Below, in pieces: positions 21,152-30,240 of a stretch of DNA of 64,000 nt (position 1 is its first letter; the number at the start of each line of letters is the position of its first letter). Both the position numbers and the translations under genes were made by a program. Origin of the DNA: Lysobacterales bacterium (GTDB lineage: Bacteria; Pseudomonadota; Gammaproteobacteria; Xanthomonadales; SZUA-36); the NCBI GenBank assembly GCA_014238945.1, contig JABAAB010000078.1, forward strand, positions 21,572 through 85,571, written 5' to 3'. The notes beneath the pieces were generated by a model. It searched no databases, was not told the origin of the DNA, and saw only the letters and a program-made list of their open reading frames with translations.

Positions 21152-22387
21152 ATGAACAAAAGACGATTAATGGCCAGGACACCGATAGCTATTTTGACTG
21201 CGATTCTGGTTTCCAGCGGCCCTCCCGTAAACGCAGCAGACAGTTTCTCCACAGCGGTTACCAAGGGCAATCTGGATGTGAGCCTGCGTTGGAGACTGGA
21301 AAACGTTGACCAGGACCCGTTTGCCCACGATGCGACCGCCATACCATTGCGCTTACGCCTGGGCTACACCACCGCGGAGTTGAACGGGTTTTCAGCCATG
21401 GCCGAGTTTGACTATGTCGCCGACTTTGGTCTGGACAACTACAACGAGGGCGGGGGAAATACCCCTGACCGGGGCGATTACCCGGTTATTGCCGACCCCT
21501 CGGGCGCCGACATAAACCAGGTCTACCTGCAATACAAACAAAATAGTGACGCTCAGTTCCGCATCGGACGCCAACGGATCATTTACGACAATGCCCGGTT
21601 TGTAGGTAATGTTGGCTGGCGCCAGAATGAACAGACCTATGATTCTGTCTCCTTCAATCACACCTTCAACAAGGTCGTGCATGTCCAGTACGCCTTTGTT
21701 GACAATGTCAATCGAATCTTTGGGAACGAAGTTGACGAGGGTGACCATGAGCACAACACCCATCTGTTTAATTTGGGCTACAGCATCGAAGACGTAGGAA
21801 AGATAGGTGTCTATTATTACGATATTGATGACGAGGATGCCGCTTCGTTGTCCAACCGAACCTGGGGTGTCCGTTTCAACGGCTCATCTGTCATGAGCGG
21901 TACGAAGATCGGTTACGGACTGGAATATGCCAGCCAGAAGGATGGCGCCGGCAACCCCGTCAGCTATAACGCCGATTACTGGCGCCTGGACCTGTCCGTT
22001 GGCATCGGGGCAGCGACGGTGTACGCCGGATACGAGTCACTGGGTGGAGATAAAATCGAACCCGGGCAGGCATTCATAACACCCCTGGCCACCCTGCATG
22101 CATTCAATGGTTGGGCTGACAAGTTTCTCGGAACCCCAGCGACAGGCCTGGATGATGTCTTCGCAGGTGTCAAAGGCAACGTGGGCACATGGAACTGGAA
22201 TGTGCTTTATCACGATTTTTCTAACCAGTCAGACTCAACAGACATTGGCTACGAGATCGATGCTTACGTATCACACAAGTTCACGGACCGTTACAGCATC
22301 CTTTTCAAAGCCGCAGATTTTAATTCAGACCGTTCCGCGTATGGAGATACGACCAAATTGTGGGTACAGCTAACCGCAACCTATTGA
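21152..22387 (+). CDS. Porin, alginate-export-like beta-barrel protein
   Basis: A 411-residue outer-membrane protein with a signal peptide ending about residue 29 (VNAAD) and the alternating hydrophobic pattern of a beta barrel to the last residues (KLWVQLTATY). The segments SLRWRLENVDQD, IPLRLRLGYTT, FRIGRQRIIYDNARFVGNVGWRQNEQTYD and YAGYESLGG match the alginate-export / OprD-like 16-18 strand porin group. It lies 71 bases after nirS with a hairpin between, and a terminator follows it, so it is probably the last gene of the nirS unit. A role in passage of nitrite or nitrate, or of organic acids, is possible but unproven. Confidence 0.75.
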   Translation: MNKRRLMARTPIAILTAILVSSGPPVNAADSFSTAVTKGNLDVSLRWRLENVDQDPFAHDATAIPLRLRLGYTTAELNGFSAMAEFDYVADFGLDNYNEGGGNTPDRGDYPVIADPSGADINQVYLQYKQNSDAQFRIGRQRIIYDNARFVGNVGWRQNEQTYDSVSFNHTFNKVVHVQYAFVDNVNRIFGNEVDEGDHEHNTHLFNLGYSIEDVGKIGVYYYDIDDEDAASLSNRTWGVRFNGSSVMSGTKIGYGLEYASQKDGAGNPVSYNADYWRLDLSVGIGAATVYAGYESLGGDKIEPGQAFITPLATLHAFNGWADKFLGTPATGLDDVFAGVKGNVGTWNWNVLYHDFSNQSDSTDIGYEIDAYVSHKFTDRYSILFKAADFNSDRSAYGDTTKLWVQLTATY

Positions 22388-22426
22388 CACCGCCTTCGTC
22401 AGCCTCTCCACAGGCTGAGACCATTA

Positions 22427-22452
22427 ACCCGGACAATATGCCGGGTTTTTTT
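22427..22452 (+). terminator. Rho-independent terminator after porin gene
   Basis: CCCGG (22428-22432), an eight-base loop, CCGGG (22441-22445) and seven T residues. It is 40 bases beyond the porin stop and points along the plus strand, closing the nirS-porin transcript. Confidence 0.8.
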
Positions 22453-22538
22453 GCCCGCGAAATTCTGGGGCACTGGGCCGAATTGCTGCGCAGGGGAGCG
22501 GGCAAGGCACGAATCAAAATAAGCAACAACCAGCCGTT

Positions 22539-23903
22539 TCAAACGTCGAATAAATCCGCGTTTACCAGGAAATGTACCCATATACTTGCGATATAGCCCA
22601 GGGCAATCGCCCAGGTCCATTTCAAATGTCCGAAAAACGTGTAAATTCCCCGGGCCTGACCCATGACCGCTACCCCTGCGGCCGAACCGATGGACAACAT
22701 GGAACCGCCAACACCGGCCGTAAGTGTCACCAGTAACCACTGGCCCTGACTCATTTCTGGATTCATGGCCAGGACCGCGAACATAACCGGTATGTTGTCC
22801 ACAATGGCAGACGCGACACCCACCAGCACGTTGGAGGTGGTGGCGCCAAGACCCGCGTACATCCACTCAGAGCCCATCGCCAGGTATCCGAAAGCACCCA
22901 GGCCGCCCACGCACAGAATCACGCCGTAAAAGAACATCAACGTATCCCATTCGGCCTTTTGCAGGTTGGTGTAAATATCGTAAAAGTCCTGGTTGGTTAC
23001 ACCATCGCTGCCATGCATGGCTTCCACGCCCAGTGCCGAGTCGTCCACCAACTTGTTGGTCATTTGGGTGCGGTCCCTGCGTTGCAGGTAATAACCGAAA
23101 AATTTCAAAAATCCCAGACCGGTCATCATGCCGATGACCGGGGGCAGGTGCAGGAAATTGTGCACTGAAACCGCCATTGCGATGGTCACCAGGAACAGTG
23201 CCACAACCGTCCACGCACCGTGTTGTAAATGCGCCTTTTCGTTGACAGGATCTGGTTGGCCATCCGGTAGTGCAAACGACAATATGGCTGCCGTAACCAG
23301 CCAGTTAACCACCGAAGGTGCGATCAGCGCAAAGAACTCCGAGAACTGCACCACCCCCTTCTGCCACACCATCAGGGTGGTAATGTCACCAAATGGACTG
23401 AATGCGCCACCCGCGTTGGCCGCCACTACAATATTGATACATGACAGCGCAACAAAACGGTGATTGGTTCCGCCAACTGAAATCGCCACGGTGGACATCA
23501 ATAGGGCTGTGGCCAGGTTATCGGCCACCGGTGACATAACGAATGCGATTCCACCGGTGATCCAGAAGATTCGACGCAGCGTGAAGCCCTGGTTCACCAG
23601 CCATGCCCGCAGTACTTCAAATATGCCGCGCTCCTCCATGGTATTTATGAAAGTCATGGCAGCAAGCAAAAACAAAAACAGCTCTGCAAATTCCAACAGG
23701 TTATGACGAACCAGTTCCTCCGCCGCATGGCTGTTGCCTGCATTGGCATAGGCAAAAGCAACCAACATCCAGATGATACCCGCAGCCACGATTACCGGTT
23801 TGGATTTACGCAGGTGAATATTCTCTTCGAGAATAACCAGAACATAGGCGCCTGCGAATACGACAATCGCCAAAATACCAGTCCAGTGTGTGGTCAGATC
23901 CAT
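22539..23903 (-). CDS. nhaD: Na+/H+ antiporter, NhaD family
   Basis: A 454-residue polytopic inner-membrane protein of the ion-transporter superfamily, NhaD type, which exports Na+ (and Li+) in exchange for protons at alkaline pH. The start at 23903 is chosen because GGGGA lies six bases upstream. Family landmarks are FLLAAMTFINTMEERGIFEVL (about residue 80), MSPVADNLATALLMS (about 125), NIVVAANAGGAFSPFGDITTLMVWQKG (about 160) and the C-terminal GVASAIVDNIPVMFAV, which carries the conserved Asp-Asn pair. Such antiporters are common in marine bacteria. It is divergent from a TRAP transporter that uses the Na+ gradient. Confidence 0.9.
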   Translation of the reverse strand: MDLTTHWTGILAIVVFAGAYVLVILEENIHLRKSKPVIVAAGIIWMLVAFAYANAGNSHAAEELVRHNLLEFAELFLFLLAAMTFINTMEERGIFEVLRAWLVNQGFTLRRIFWITGGIAFVMSPVADNLATALLMSTVAISVGGTNHRFVALSCINIVVAANAGGAFSPFGDITTLMVWQKGVVQFSEFFALIAPSVVNWLVTAAILSFALPDGQPDPVNEKAHLQHGAWTVVALFLVTIAMAVSVHNFLHLPPVIGMMTGLGFLKFFGYYLQRRDRTQMTNKLVDDSALGVEAMHGSDGVTNQDFYDIYTNLQKAEWDTLMFFYGVILCVGGLGAFGYLAMGSEWMYAGLGATTSNVLVGVASAIVDNIPVMFAVLAMNPEMSQGQWLLVTLTAGVGGSMLSIGSAAGVAVMGQARGIYTFFGHLKWTWAIALGYIASIWVHFLVNADLFDV

Positions 23904-24310
23904 ACTAATCCCCATGAGCAAATAATAAATAATGACAAAACGCAGTTCGCGTCGAACACACTCAAAGTCGTGAAGACCCGATGGACAACATCGGGCCGCA
24001 CAGCCGGCCTTATTCACAAATCCCGTTCATCCAATAGTCTGACCGGGTATTTGACCCATGCAACACGACGCATGCATGCCCCCGGGTTGATTCAGACCCG
24101 GGCAAGTATCTGCTTGTCATGTATATCATGGATGGGATCGATCCCGAGGTCAAAACCTCGAGGTCAGCACAGGTTTATTCCGGCCTGTCAGTCAACATTC
24201 CGTAATTTCTTCCCCCTCGAGCGACGTCATCTGTAACCGGTTTTTTTAAGCACTCTGCTATCCATATCGGTTTATAATTCACAATCTTCTAACTGAACCA
24301 TTCGACACAA
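23904..24310. other. 407-base divergent region with three GC-rich hairpins
   Basis: No gene is visible. Three stem-loops lie in the leader: CCCGATG/CATCGGG (23977-23995), CCCGGGT/ACCCGGG (24081-24102) and CGAGGT/ACCTCG with a CAAA loop (24145-24160), the last abutting GGGATCGATCCC (24134-24145). None is followed by a T-run on the plus strand. They could shape a regulated leader of nhaD or of the TRAP operon. Confidence 0.5.
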
Positions 24311-25171
24311 GTGAAATCACCTGCCGCCAATTTAGCAATTTTTGCCCTGTCCCTGTCATTGATGGCCGGGTGCTCAACCATTATGGAGTCCGCCACCAAT
24401 GGCATGGCCAGCAATCTCAGCGCCGCCATTTTGAACCAGGACGATCCGGAAACCGTGCGTGATGGTGCACCTGCATACCTGTTGATGCTTGATAGTTTTG
24501 TGCGTGAATCACCTGATGATGCCGTTATGTTGAGCGCTGCCGCTGAACTGTATGCCGCCTACGGGGTGGTTTTTGTCGAGGACGAGCAAAGGGCGCACAG
24601 GCTGACCACACGTGCACGTTGGTATGGTGAACGGTCATTGTGCGCAAGTAATGCATCTGCCTGTGGCATTGAAAGCCTGTCTTTCAATGATTTTAACAAC
24701 GTACTGGCTCAACTCGACGGCAAGAACGCAGCCAGTCTGTACACCTTCAGCCTGGTCTGGATTGCATATATCAAAGTGCACAGCAGTGACTGGGGTGCCA
24801 TGGCCAAACTGCCACGAATCGAGGCCGCACTCAGTCGCATCAGGGCATTGAACCCGAATTACCAGGCGGTGGAGGTCGAACACTTTCTGGGCATATTGAA
24901 AACCATCAGGCCGCCTGCTCTGGGGGGCGATTTTGATGCGGGGAAAGCACATTACGAACGTGCCCTGGAACTGTCGGGGGGACGTGATCTGTCCATCAAT
25001 GTCGACTATGCCCGTTACTATGCACGGACCCTTTATGACCGTGAATTGCACGACCGGTTGTTGAACGGTGTCCTGTCTGCGGAACCCGTACAGGATGGCT
25101 ATACGCTGTTTAACATACTGGCACAACGCGAAGCACAGGAATTGCTGGATGCCGCAGACGACTATTTTTAG
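24311..25171 (+). CDS. tatT: TatT-family TRAP-associated lipoprotein
   Basis: A 286-residue lipoprotein with a lipobox (LMAGC, Cys at about residue 21). The rest is alpha-helical and TPR-like (for example AYLLMLDSFVRESPDDAVMLSAAAELYAAYG). This matches the TRAP-associated TPR protein (TatT) family; in Treponema pallidum the TatT protein Tp0956 forms trimers that bind the partner substrate-binding protein Tp0957. The gene starts with GTG and lies 15 bases before dctP, consistent with one operon tatT-dctP-dctQ-dctM. It is thought to stand in the periplasm and hand ligand to the binding protein. Confidence 0.85.
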   Translation: MKSPAANLAIFALSLSLMAGCSTIMESATNGMASNLSAAILNQDDPETVRDGAPAYLLMLDSFVRESPDDAVMLSAAAELYAAYGVVFVEDEQRAHRLTTRARWYGERSLCASNASACGIESLSFNDFNNVLAQLDGKNAASLYTFSLVWIAYIKVHSSDWGAMAKLPRIEAALSRIRALNPNYQAVEVEHFLGILKTIRPPALGGDFDAGKAHYERALELSGGRDLSINVDYARYYARTLYDRELHDRLLNGVLSAEPVQDGYTLFNILAQREAQELLDAADDYF

Positions 25172-25186
25172 GATAAAGGAATACCA

Positions 25187-26227
25187 ATGAGGTCATATCA
25201 GACAAAAGCGGTACCGGTAAGTGGAATTATTTTCACCCTGTTGTTGCTGACAATAGGGTCTGTTGCCCACGCCCAAACCATAAAGATCGCCACCATTGCT
25301 CCCGAGGGATCCAACTGGATGGAGTCCATGCGAGCCGGCTCGGCAGAAATATCCGAACGCAGCCAGGGCCGGGTGAAGATCAAGTTTTATGGTGGTGGCG
25401 TACAGGGCAATGATAACCAGGTCGTACGCAAGATGCGTATCGGACAACTACACGGCGGGGCATTTATATCCACGGCCCTTGCCGCGTTTCAAAAAGACTC
25501 CGTTCTGTTTGGCATGCCGATGCTGTTTACCGACATTGAAGAAGTCCAGTTCGTGCGTCAGCGTATGGATCACCAGTTACGTGAACTATTGGAAAATGCA
25601 GGATATGTCAATTTTGGCTTTGCGGGAGCCGGATTTGCACACCTGATGTCTACCGAGCCCATTGCAAGCCTGGACGACATGCGTGGTTTGAAAGTCTGGA
25701 TTCCGGATGGTGATGAAACCTCATACAATGCCAGCCGGGCTCTTGGCATATCACCGGTGACCATGCCATTGACCGATGTGTTGACGGGTCTGCAAACGGA
25801 GTTGATAGATACGATCATGGGCCCGCCCGCCGCAACCATTATCCTGCAATGGAATACCGGTGTCAGCTATATCACCGAGCTCCCGCTTGCCTATGTTTAC
25901 GGCATGTTGATTGTTGAGAAGAAATATTTCGACCGGATCAAAGCAGAAGACCAGTTGGTGGTACGCGAAGTCATGGAACGGGTTTACCGGGGTTTTGATG
26001 AGCAGGGTAATCATGATAACCAAATGGCATACCAGGCTCTGCTGGATGATGGCATGCAGGCCATTACACCCGAGCAGGGCCAGATCGAGAGCTGGCGCGA
26101 CATCGTCCGGGTTGCGAATCACGAGCTCGCCGGCAGCGGTGTGGTAAATGTAGGGCTTCTAAATGAACTGGAATGTTACCTCACCGCACTGCGTTCAGAT
26201 GATATCGAAAAAGACTGTAGTCAGTGA
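25187..26227 (+). CDS. dctP: TRAP transporter substrate-binding protein
   Basis: A 346-residue periplasmic binding protein with a signal peptide (to about residue 30) and a good ribosome-binding site (AAAGGA). The core (IKIATIAPEGSNWMESMRAG, then KIKFYGGGVQGNDNQVVRKMRIGQL and LKVWIPDGDETSYNASRALG) is typical of DctP family proteins that pair with TatT. Tp0957 of T. pallidum, the best-studied partner type, has a hydrophobic ligand cleft. The specific substrate is not inferable; the usual carboxylate-binding Arg is not obvious by eye, which fits the TatT-linked subgroup. It overlaps dctQ by four bases. Confidence 0.88.
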   Translation: MRSYQTKAVPVSGIIFTLLLLTIGSVAHAQTIKIATIAPEGSNWMESMRAGSAEISERSQGRVKIKFYGGGVQGNDNQVVRKMRIGQLHGGAFISTALAAFQKDSVLFGMPMLFTDIEEVQFVRQRMDHQLRELLENAGYVNFGFAGAGFAHLMSTEPIASLDDMRGLKVWIPDGDETSYNASRALGISPVTMPLTDVLTGLQTELIDTIMGPPAATIILQWNTGVSYITELPLAYVYGMLIVEKKYFDRIKAEDQLVVREVMERVYRGFDEQGNHDNQMAYQALLDDGMQAITPEQGQIESWRDIVRVANHELAGSGVVNVGLLNELECYLTALRSDDIEKDCSQ

Positions 26228-26733
26228 GTCGTACCACCTCAATATTTAACAAACTTGAAAAGGCCGGCTCACTCGCAGAGGACGGCATAATATTTGTCAT
26301 ACTCCTGAGCATGATTCTGCTTGCAGGCACTCAAATTTTTCTGAGAAACCTGTTTGATTCCAGCCTGTTTTGGGGTGACGAAATGTTGCGCATGATGGTC
26401 TTGTGGCTGACGGTGACCGGTGGTCTTGCAGCCAGCAGAATGAACAAGCACATCTCAATCTCCGTTCTGGACCGTTTTCTTCCGGCCAGATTCCATGTAG
26501 TGACCCATGTCGTCACCGAGTTGTTCACCTCTATTATCTGTGCGTTGCTGTGCTGGCACAGCGCCAGATTTGTCATCGGTTCCTATGAATTTGGAGACAA
26601 GTTGCTACAAAATACACCGGCCTGGATACTACAGATTATCGTACCCATAGCATTCGGATTGATGGCCTACAGGCACCTGATCAATACGGTCAGGCATGTG
26701 TTCGCATTGCTTGAAAAGGAAGTGCCGTCATGA
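26224..26733 (+). CDS. dctQ: TRAP transporter small permease
   Basis: A 169-residue four-helix membrane protein of the DctQ family, the small membrane subunit that pairs with DctM. The GTG start overlaps the dctP stop by four bases (GTGA) and its stop overlaps dctM by four (ATGA), which is strong evidence of translational coupling. The motif FLRNLFDSSLFWGDEMLRMMVLWLTVTGG (about residues 39-67) is characteristic of the family. Confidence 0.92.
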   Translation: MSRTTSIFNKLEKAGSLAEDGIIFVILLSMILLAGTQIFLRNLFDSSLFWGDEMLRMMVLWLTVTGGLAASRMNKHISISVLDRFLPARFHVVTHVVTELFTSIICALLCWHSARFVIGSYEFGDKLLQNTPAWILQIIVPIAFGLMAYRHLINTVRHVFALLEKEVPS

Positions 26734-27986
26734 TGCTGATGGGTTCCCTGCTGATCATTCTGACCTTGTTGGGAACACCATTGTTTGCAATCATCGCAGC
26801 GGCCGCCCTGTGGAATTTCTATCACGCAGGTATAGATCTGCAGGCGATCGCCATCGAGTTTCTGGGTATAGCCGAAATGCCCATTCTGCTGGCCATTCCC
26901 TTGTTCACTTTTGCCGGTTACCTGCTCAGTGAAAGCAACGCACCGAAGCGACTGGTACGACTGACCAGCGCCCTGCTGGGCTGGATGCCTGCGGGACTGG
27001 CCATTGTGTCACTGGCCGCGTGTGCATTTTTTACCGCGTTTACCGGTGCGTCCGGGGTGACCATTATTGCTCTGGGCGCCATATTGTTCCCCGCCATGTC
27101 ACAGGCCGGATATCCTGAAAAATTCAACCTTGGACTGGTAACATCGGCTGGTAGTCTTGGTTTGTTGTTTGCGCCTTCATTGCCCCTGATTCTGTATGGT
27201 GTTATCGCCGAGGTTCCCATAGAAAGTCTTTTTCTCGCCGGATTGTTACCTGGTTTCCTGATGTTGTTCATTTTGTCGGGCTACAGCATTTGGAAAAACC
27301 GTGCAATTCGCACTCCCCTGGGTGATTTTTCCTGGCTCGAAGTCCGACAGGCACTACGTGAGAGCATTTGGGAAATTCCGCTGCCCATCGTTGTGCTTGG
27401 CGGAATTTACAGTGGCTATTTCGCGATATCAGAGGCTGCCGCGGTCACCGCTTTGTATGTTTTGATCGTCGACGTGATTGTATTGAAGGAGGTATCGCTA
27501 AAGAAACTGCCATCAATCGTGCGTGAGTCCATGGTCCTGGTTGGGGGCATCATGATGATACTGGGTGTTTCGCGGGCATCCACCAACTACATGATAGATG
27601 CCGGTGTGCCACAACAGCTGTTGCTGTGGATCAGTGGTTTTGTCACGGGTGAAACCGCATTCATCGTGATGTTGCTGGTGTTCCTTTTGATACTGGGCGC
27701 CATTCTGGATATATTTTCAGCCATCGTCCTGGTCGTACCGCTGATACTCCCGGTAGCTACCCAGTTCGGGGTTCATCCGATCCACCTGGGAATTGTTTTC
27801 CTGGCGACCATGCAACTTGGCTACATAACCCCACCGGTAGGTTTGAACCTGTTCATTGCGGGGTATCGTTTCGACAAACCCATTGTGGACATTTATATGT
27901 CCACGCTACCGTTCTTTGCATTCCTTATGATTTCAGTTGTGGTGATTGCTTTCTGGCCGATGCTATCACTGGTTTTGGTGGGCTGA
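26730..27986 (+). CDS. dctM: TRAP transporter large permease
   Basis: A 418-residue polytopic membrane protein of the DctM/ion-transporter family, which drives solute uptake with the Na+ gradient. Signature stretches are FTAFTGASGVTIIALGAILFPAM (about 97-119) and SLGLLFAPSLPLILYGVIAEV. A third is MQLGYITPPVGLNLFIAGYRF near the C-terminus, with the conserved TPPVG. It overlaps dctQ by four bases and its 3' end overlaps the convergent nucleotidyltransferase gene by 21 bases. Confidence 0.93.
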   Translation: MMLMGSLLIILTLLGTPLFAIIAAAALWNFYHAGIDLQAIAIEFLGIAEMPILLAIPLFTFAGYLLSESNAPKRLVRLTSALLGWMPAGLAIVSLAACAFFTAFTGASGVTIIALGAILFPAMSQAGYPEKFNLGLVTSAGSLGLLFAPSLPLILYGVIAEVPIESLFLAGLLPGFLMLFILSGYSIWKNRAIRTPLGDFSWLEVRQALRESIWEIPLPIVVLGGIYSGYFAISEAAAVTALYVLIVDVIVLKEVSLKKLPSIVRESMVLVGGIMMILGVSRASTNYMIDAGVPQQLLLWISGFVTGETAFIVMLLVFLLILGAILDIFSAIVLVVPLILPVATQFGVHPIHLGIVFLATMQLGYITPPVGLNLFIAGYRFDKPIVDIYMSTLPFFAFLMISVVVIAFWPMLSLVLVG

Positions 27987-29021
27987 AGAGACCCGGCACT
28001 CAGTTTCCGGATCAACTGCTCGGGTAATCGTTGACCAGTCATGAAAGCGTCTGTCCAGTACCTCAAAGTCTTCCTGATCGTCCACATCAAGACTTAAGCC
28101 ACCGAAAGGTGTGACGACGAGTTTCACCGGACCGCCGAGCACTTCACTGACGCATTTTTCAACCTTGCGCTCGGTATTGCCGGCTTTCAGGTGTCTGTAC
28201 AACCATCCTTTACCCCCGGACAGCTTGAGGGTGAGTTGAACACGTGCCGTCATCCACGCCGCCTGCCAGCCACCTGGTTGTTTGAAAAAACTGATAATCA
28301 GCAATATCACGTTTCGCCATGATTTGGCTTTGCGATAAGAAAAGCCGGTTTGTAGAAATTCCTGGTGGGAGAGATTGCGTGGTCGTCCCACATAAATATT
28401 GGCAAGCCGGACCCGAGCGGCTGCCAATTCAACGAAAGGCCGACTGATACCCTTCAGGTCGGCCTGTGGATAAAATGGTCTCACACCGGGTTCATCAGCA
28501 ACACCTACCAGCATGGCCCCCGGCACATCGGAATTGTTGTCGATGTATGCACAGCGGCTGACAAAATCGTCCACGGCCCTGCCCGTGACCAAAGGCAGAT
28601 CACAGGAGATTATCAACAATGGCCGGTCTTTGACCGCAATGCCGCTTTCGTCATTGTGAAAGGACTCCGCAGCCTCTATGCCGGCCCAGGAATTGGTCAG
28701 CATCTTCCCCCGTTGAGCAACAAAAACAAGTTTAGGAGAAACCTCACCCAATTCACTGGTCAACTCATCTGCCGGGCCGACGATTATGATCCGGTCGATG
28801 CTTTCCGCATCCAGCAGCGCATCCACCACGTAGCGTATCAATGCCTTGCCTGCGACCTTGAGAAAGGCCTTGTTGCGACCACAGATCAACCGTTTGGGAT
28901 TGCGGTGGGTACCGGCCAGAACAATCGCATCCAACGGAAACGGATAACACGCAGTCCGCCGCCCGGGCTTCGCTTCGAAACCATCCTGATTGAGTATTGG
29001 CTGTTTCTGTTCCAATTGCAT
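27966..29021 (-). CDS. Atypical NTP-transferase (MobA-like) protein
   Basis: A 351-residue protein whose first 200 residues form a nucleotidyltransferase fold: AIVLAGTHRNPKRLICGRNKAFLKVAGKALI (about 30-60) aligns with the LAGGxSxRMGxxKA-type loop of MobA/IspD relatives. LLIISCDLPLV (about 150) gives the metal-binding Asp. The loop replaces the normal GGxSxRMG with GTHRNPKRLI, and about 130 residues follow that fit no family I recognise. The ATG at 29021 is favoured; the frame is open a further 63 bases upstream, and the ribosome-binding site is weak. Such enzymes attach nucleotides or sugar-1-phosphates, but the substrate is unclear. Confidence 0.65.
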   Translation of the reverse strand: MQLEQKQPILNQDGFEAKPGRRTACYPFPLDAIVLAGTHRNPKRLICGRNKAFLKVAGKALIRYVVDALLDAESIDRIIIVGPADELTSELGEVSPKLVFVAQRGKMLTNSWAGIEAAESFHNDESGIAVKDRPLLIISCDLPLVTGRAVDDFVSRCAYIDNNSDVPGAMLVGVADEPGVRPFYPQADLKGISRPFVELAAARVRLANIYVGRPRNLSHQEFLQTGFSYRKAKSWRNVILLIISFFKQPGGWQAAWMTARVQLTLKLSGGKGWLYRHLKAGNTERKVEKCVSEVLGGPVKLVVTPFGGLSLDVDDQEDFEVLDRRFHDWSTITRAVDPETECRVSSAHQNQ

Positions 29022-29320
29022 AATTGTTCGCCGTTGACCGGGCGCGTACCAACCGGACCTGTCACAATACAGTCCAGTAGCCACCCATACCCGGAATCAA
29101 AGTTCCCAGTTCTTCCAAACACAATTTTATAGACTCACGCGCTGCTTTGGAACAGTAAAATTGTGTCGGACTCCCCACTGGACGAGGCGGATTTCTGCTC
29201 AATGTCGGAAAAATACCTCTGATTTATTTCATGAACAGCTAATCTGGGGTACTCTATTGGCAGGCGGTATTTCCGCCCTCATCATTCACTACAATAACCT
29301 CTAAGAGGGAGGGTCTGAAC

Positions 29321-29992
29321 GTGGAACTCGCATTATTTAGTCAAAACTCTCTGGCCTTTTTGCTGCGCTGGATACATCTGCTGGCCGGAATCACCTGGAT
29401 AGGACTGCTTTATTACTTCAATTTTGTGCAGGGTGAATATTTCAAGGAGGCGGACGGCGGTGCCAAGTCGGATGTCATTCAAAAACTGGTACCACGGGCG
29501 TTGTGGTGGTTTCGCTGGGGGGCCATGTTTACATTTCTCAGCGGTGCCTTGCTCATTTATCTTAAGCAACTTTCCGGAATGGGTATATTGGTTGGCGCGG
29601 TTTTGGGCACGATCATGTTTCTTAATGTCTGGGCGATCATCTGGCCAAATCAGAAGATCGTGATTGCATCCGCAAAGCAGGTTGCAGGTGGCGGTGAAGC
29701 CCTGCCAGGTGCCGCCGAGGCGCTCGGCAAAGCCGGGCTCGCATCTCGAACGAATACACTTTTCTCCATTCCGATGCTGTTCTTCATGGCCTCATCAATT
29801 CATCTCGCACAATTGCAGACCTCGGTGCATGACACCGGATTTGCATCCCTTGCCGTGGTGTTCGGATTAATCGGTGTCCTGGCACTGAATGGGATAGTGG
29901 GCAAAACCGGACCATTTACCACCGTCAAGGGCGTCATCGGCAGTGGTTTTCTACTCACCCTTGTTTTATACATCCTCGTAGAGATGCTCTGA
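29321..29992 (+). CDS. PuuD-like (urate hydroxylase N-terminal) membrane protein
   Basis: A 223-residue protein with six membrane segments and a GTG start preceded by GGAGGG. The motif FLLRWIHLLAGITWIGLLYYFNFVQ (about residues 13-37) with two conserved His/Trp positions, and FRWGAMFTFLSGALLIYLK, match the membrane domain of PuuD-type urate hydroxylases. Those enzymes also carry a C-terminal cytochrome c, which is absent here, so this is the widespread stand-alone membrane form and urate is not proven as substrate. Conserved His residues suggest haem or metal binding. Confidence 0.7.
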   Translation: MELALFSQNSLAFLLRWIHLLAGITWIGLLYYFNFVQGEYFKEADGGAKSDVIQKLVPRALWWFRWGAMFTFLSGALLIYLKQLSGMGILVGAVLGTIMFLNVWAIIWPNQKIVIASAKQVAGGGEALPGAAEALGKAGLASRTNTLFSIPMLFFMASSIHLAQLQTSVHDTGFASLAVVFGLIGVLALNGIVGKTGPFTTVKGVIGSGFLLTLVLYILVEML

Positions 29993-30013
29993 ACCAGAAA
30001 AATGTTTTTCAAT

Positions 30014-30043
30014 AAAAAAACCGGGGCAATGCCCCGGTTTTTT
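30014..30043. terminator. Bidirectional-looking terminator
   Basis: Seven A residues, CCGGGGC (30021-30027), loop AAT, GCCCCGG (30031-30037) and seven T residues. It closes the PuuD-like gene 20 bases after its stop; the symmetric A-run would allow it to work on the other strand too. Confidence 0.85.
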
Positions 30044-30205
30044 TGTTCCTTGAAAGTTAATTCGAGTCATTTTTAACCATTCTTATTCGCTTCATCGCAA
30101 AGCTGAAGATGACGTATTTTTCATGTTGTTTTTCTATTCATAAGCTTGTGTTTTTTTACTCATGCACAAGTTGAGAAAAGCGCTCTAACTGTTGATTTTT
30201 AATCT

Positions 30206-30234
30206 TTGACATTGGGTTCATCCGGTAGTAACTT
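30206..30234 (+). promoter_or_regulatory. Sigma-70-type promoter of the structured RNA
   Basis: TTGACA (30206-30211) is a perfect -35 element, followed after 17 bases by TAACTT (30229-30234) as -10. Transcription would start near 30241, at the beginning of the structured, non-coding stretch. No clear GacA-type TGTAAG-N6-CTTACA activator site was found upstream. Confidence 0.65.
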
Positions 30235-30240
30235 AGATCC

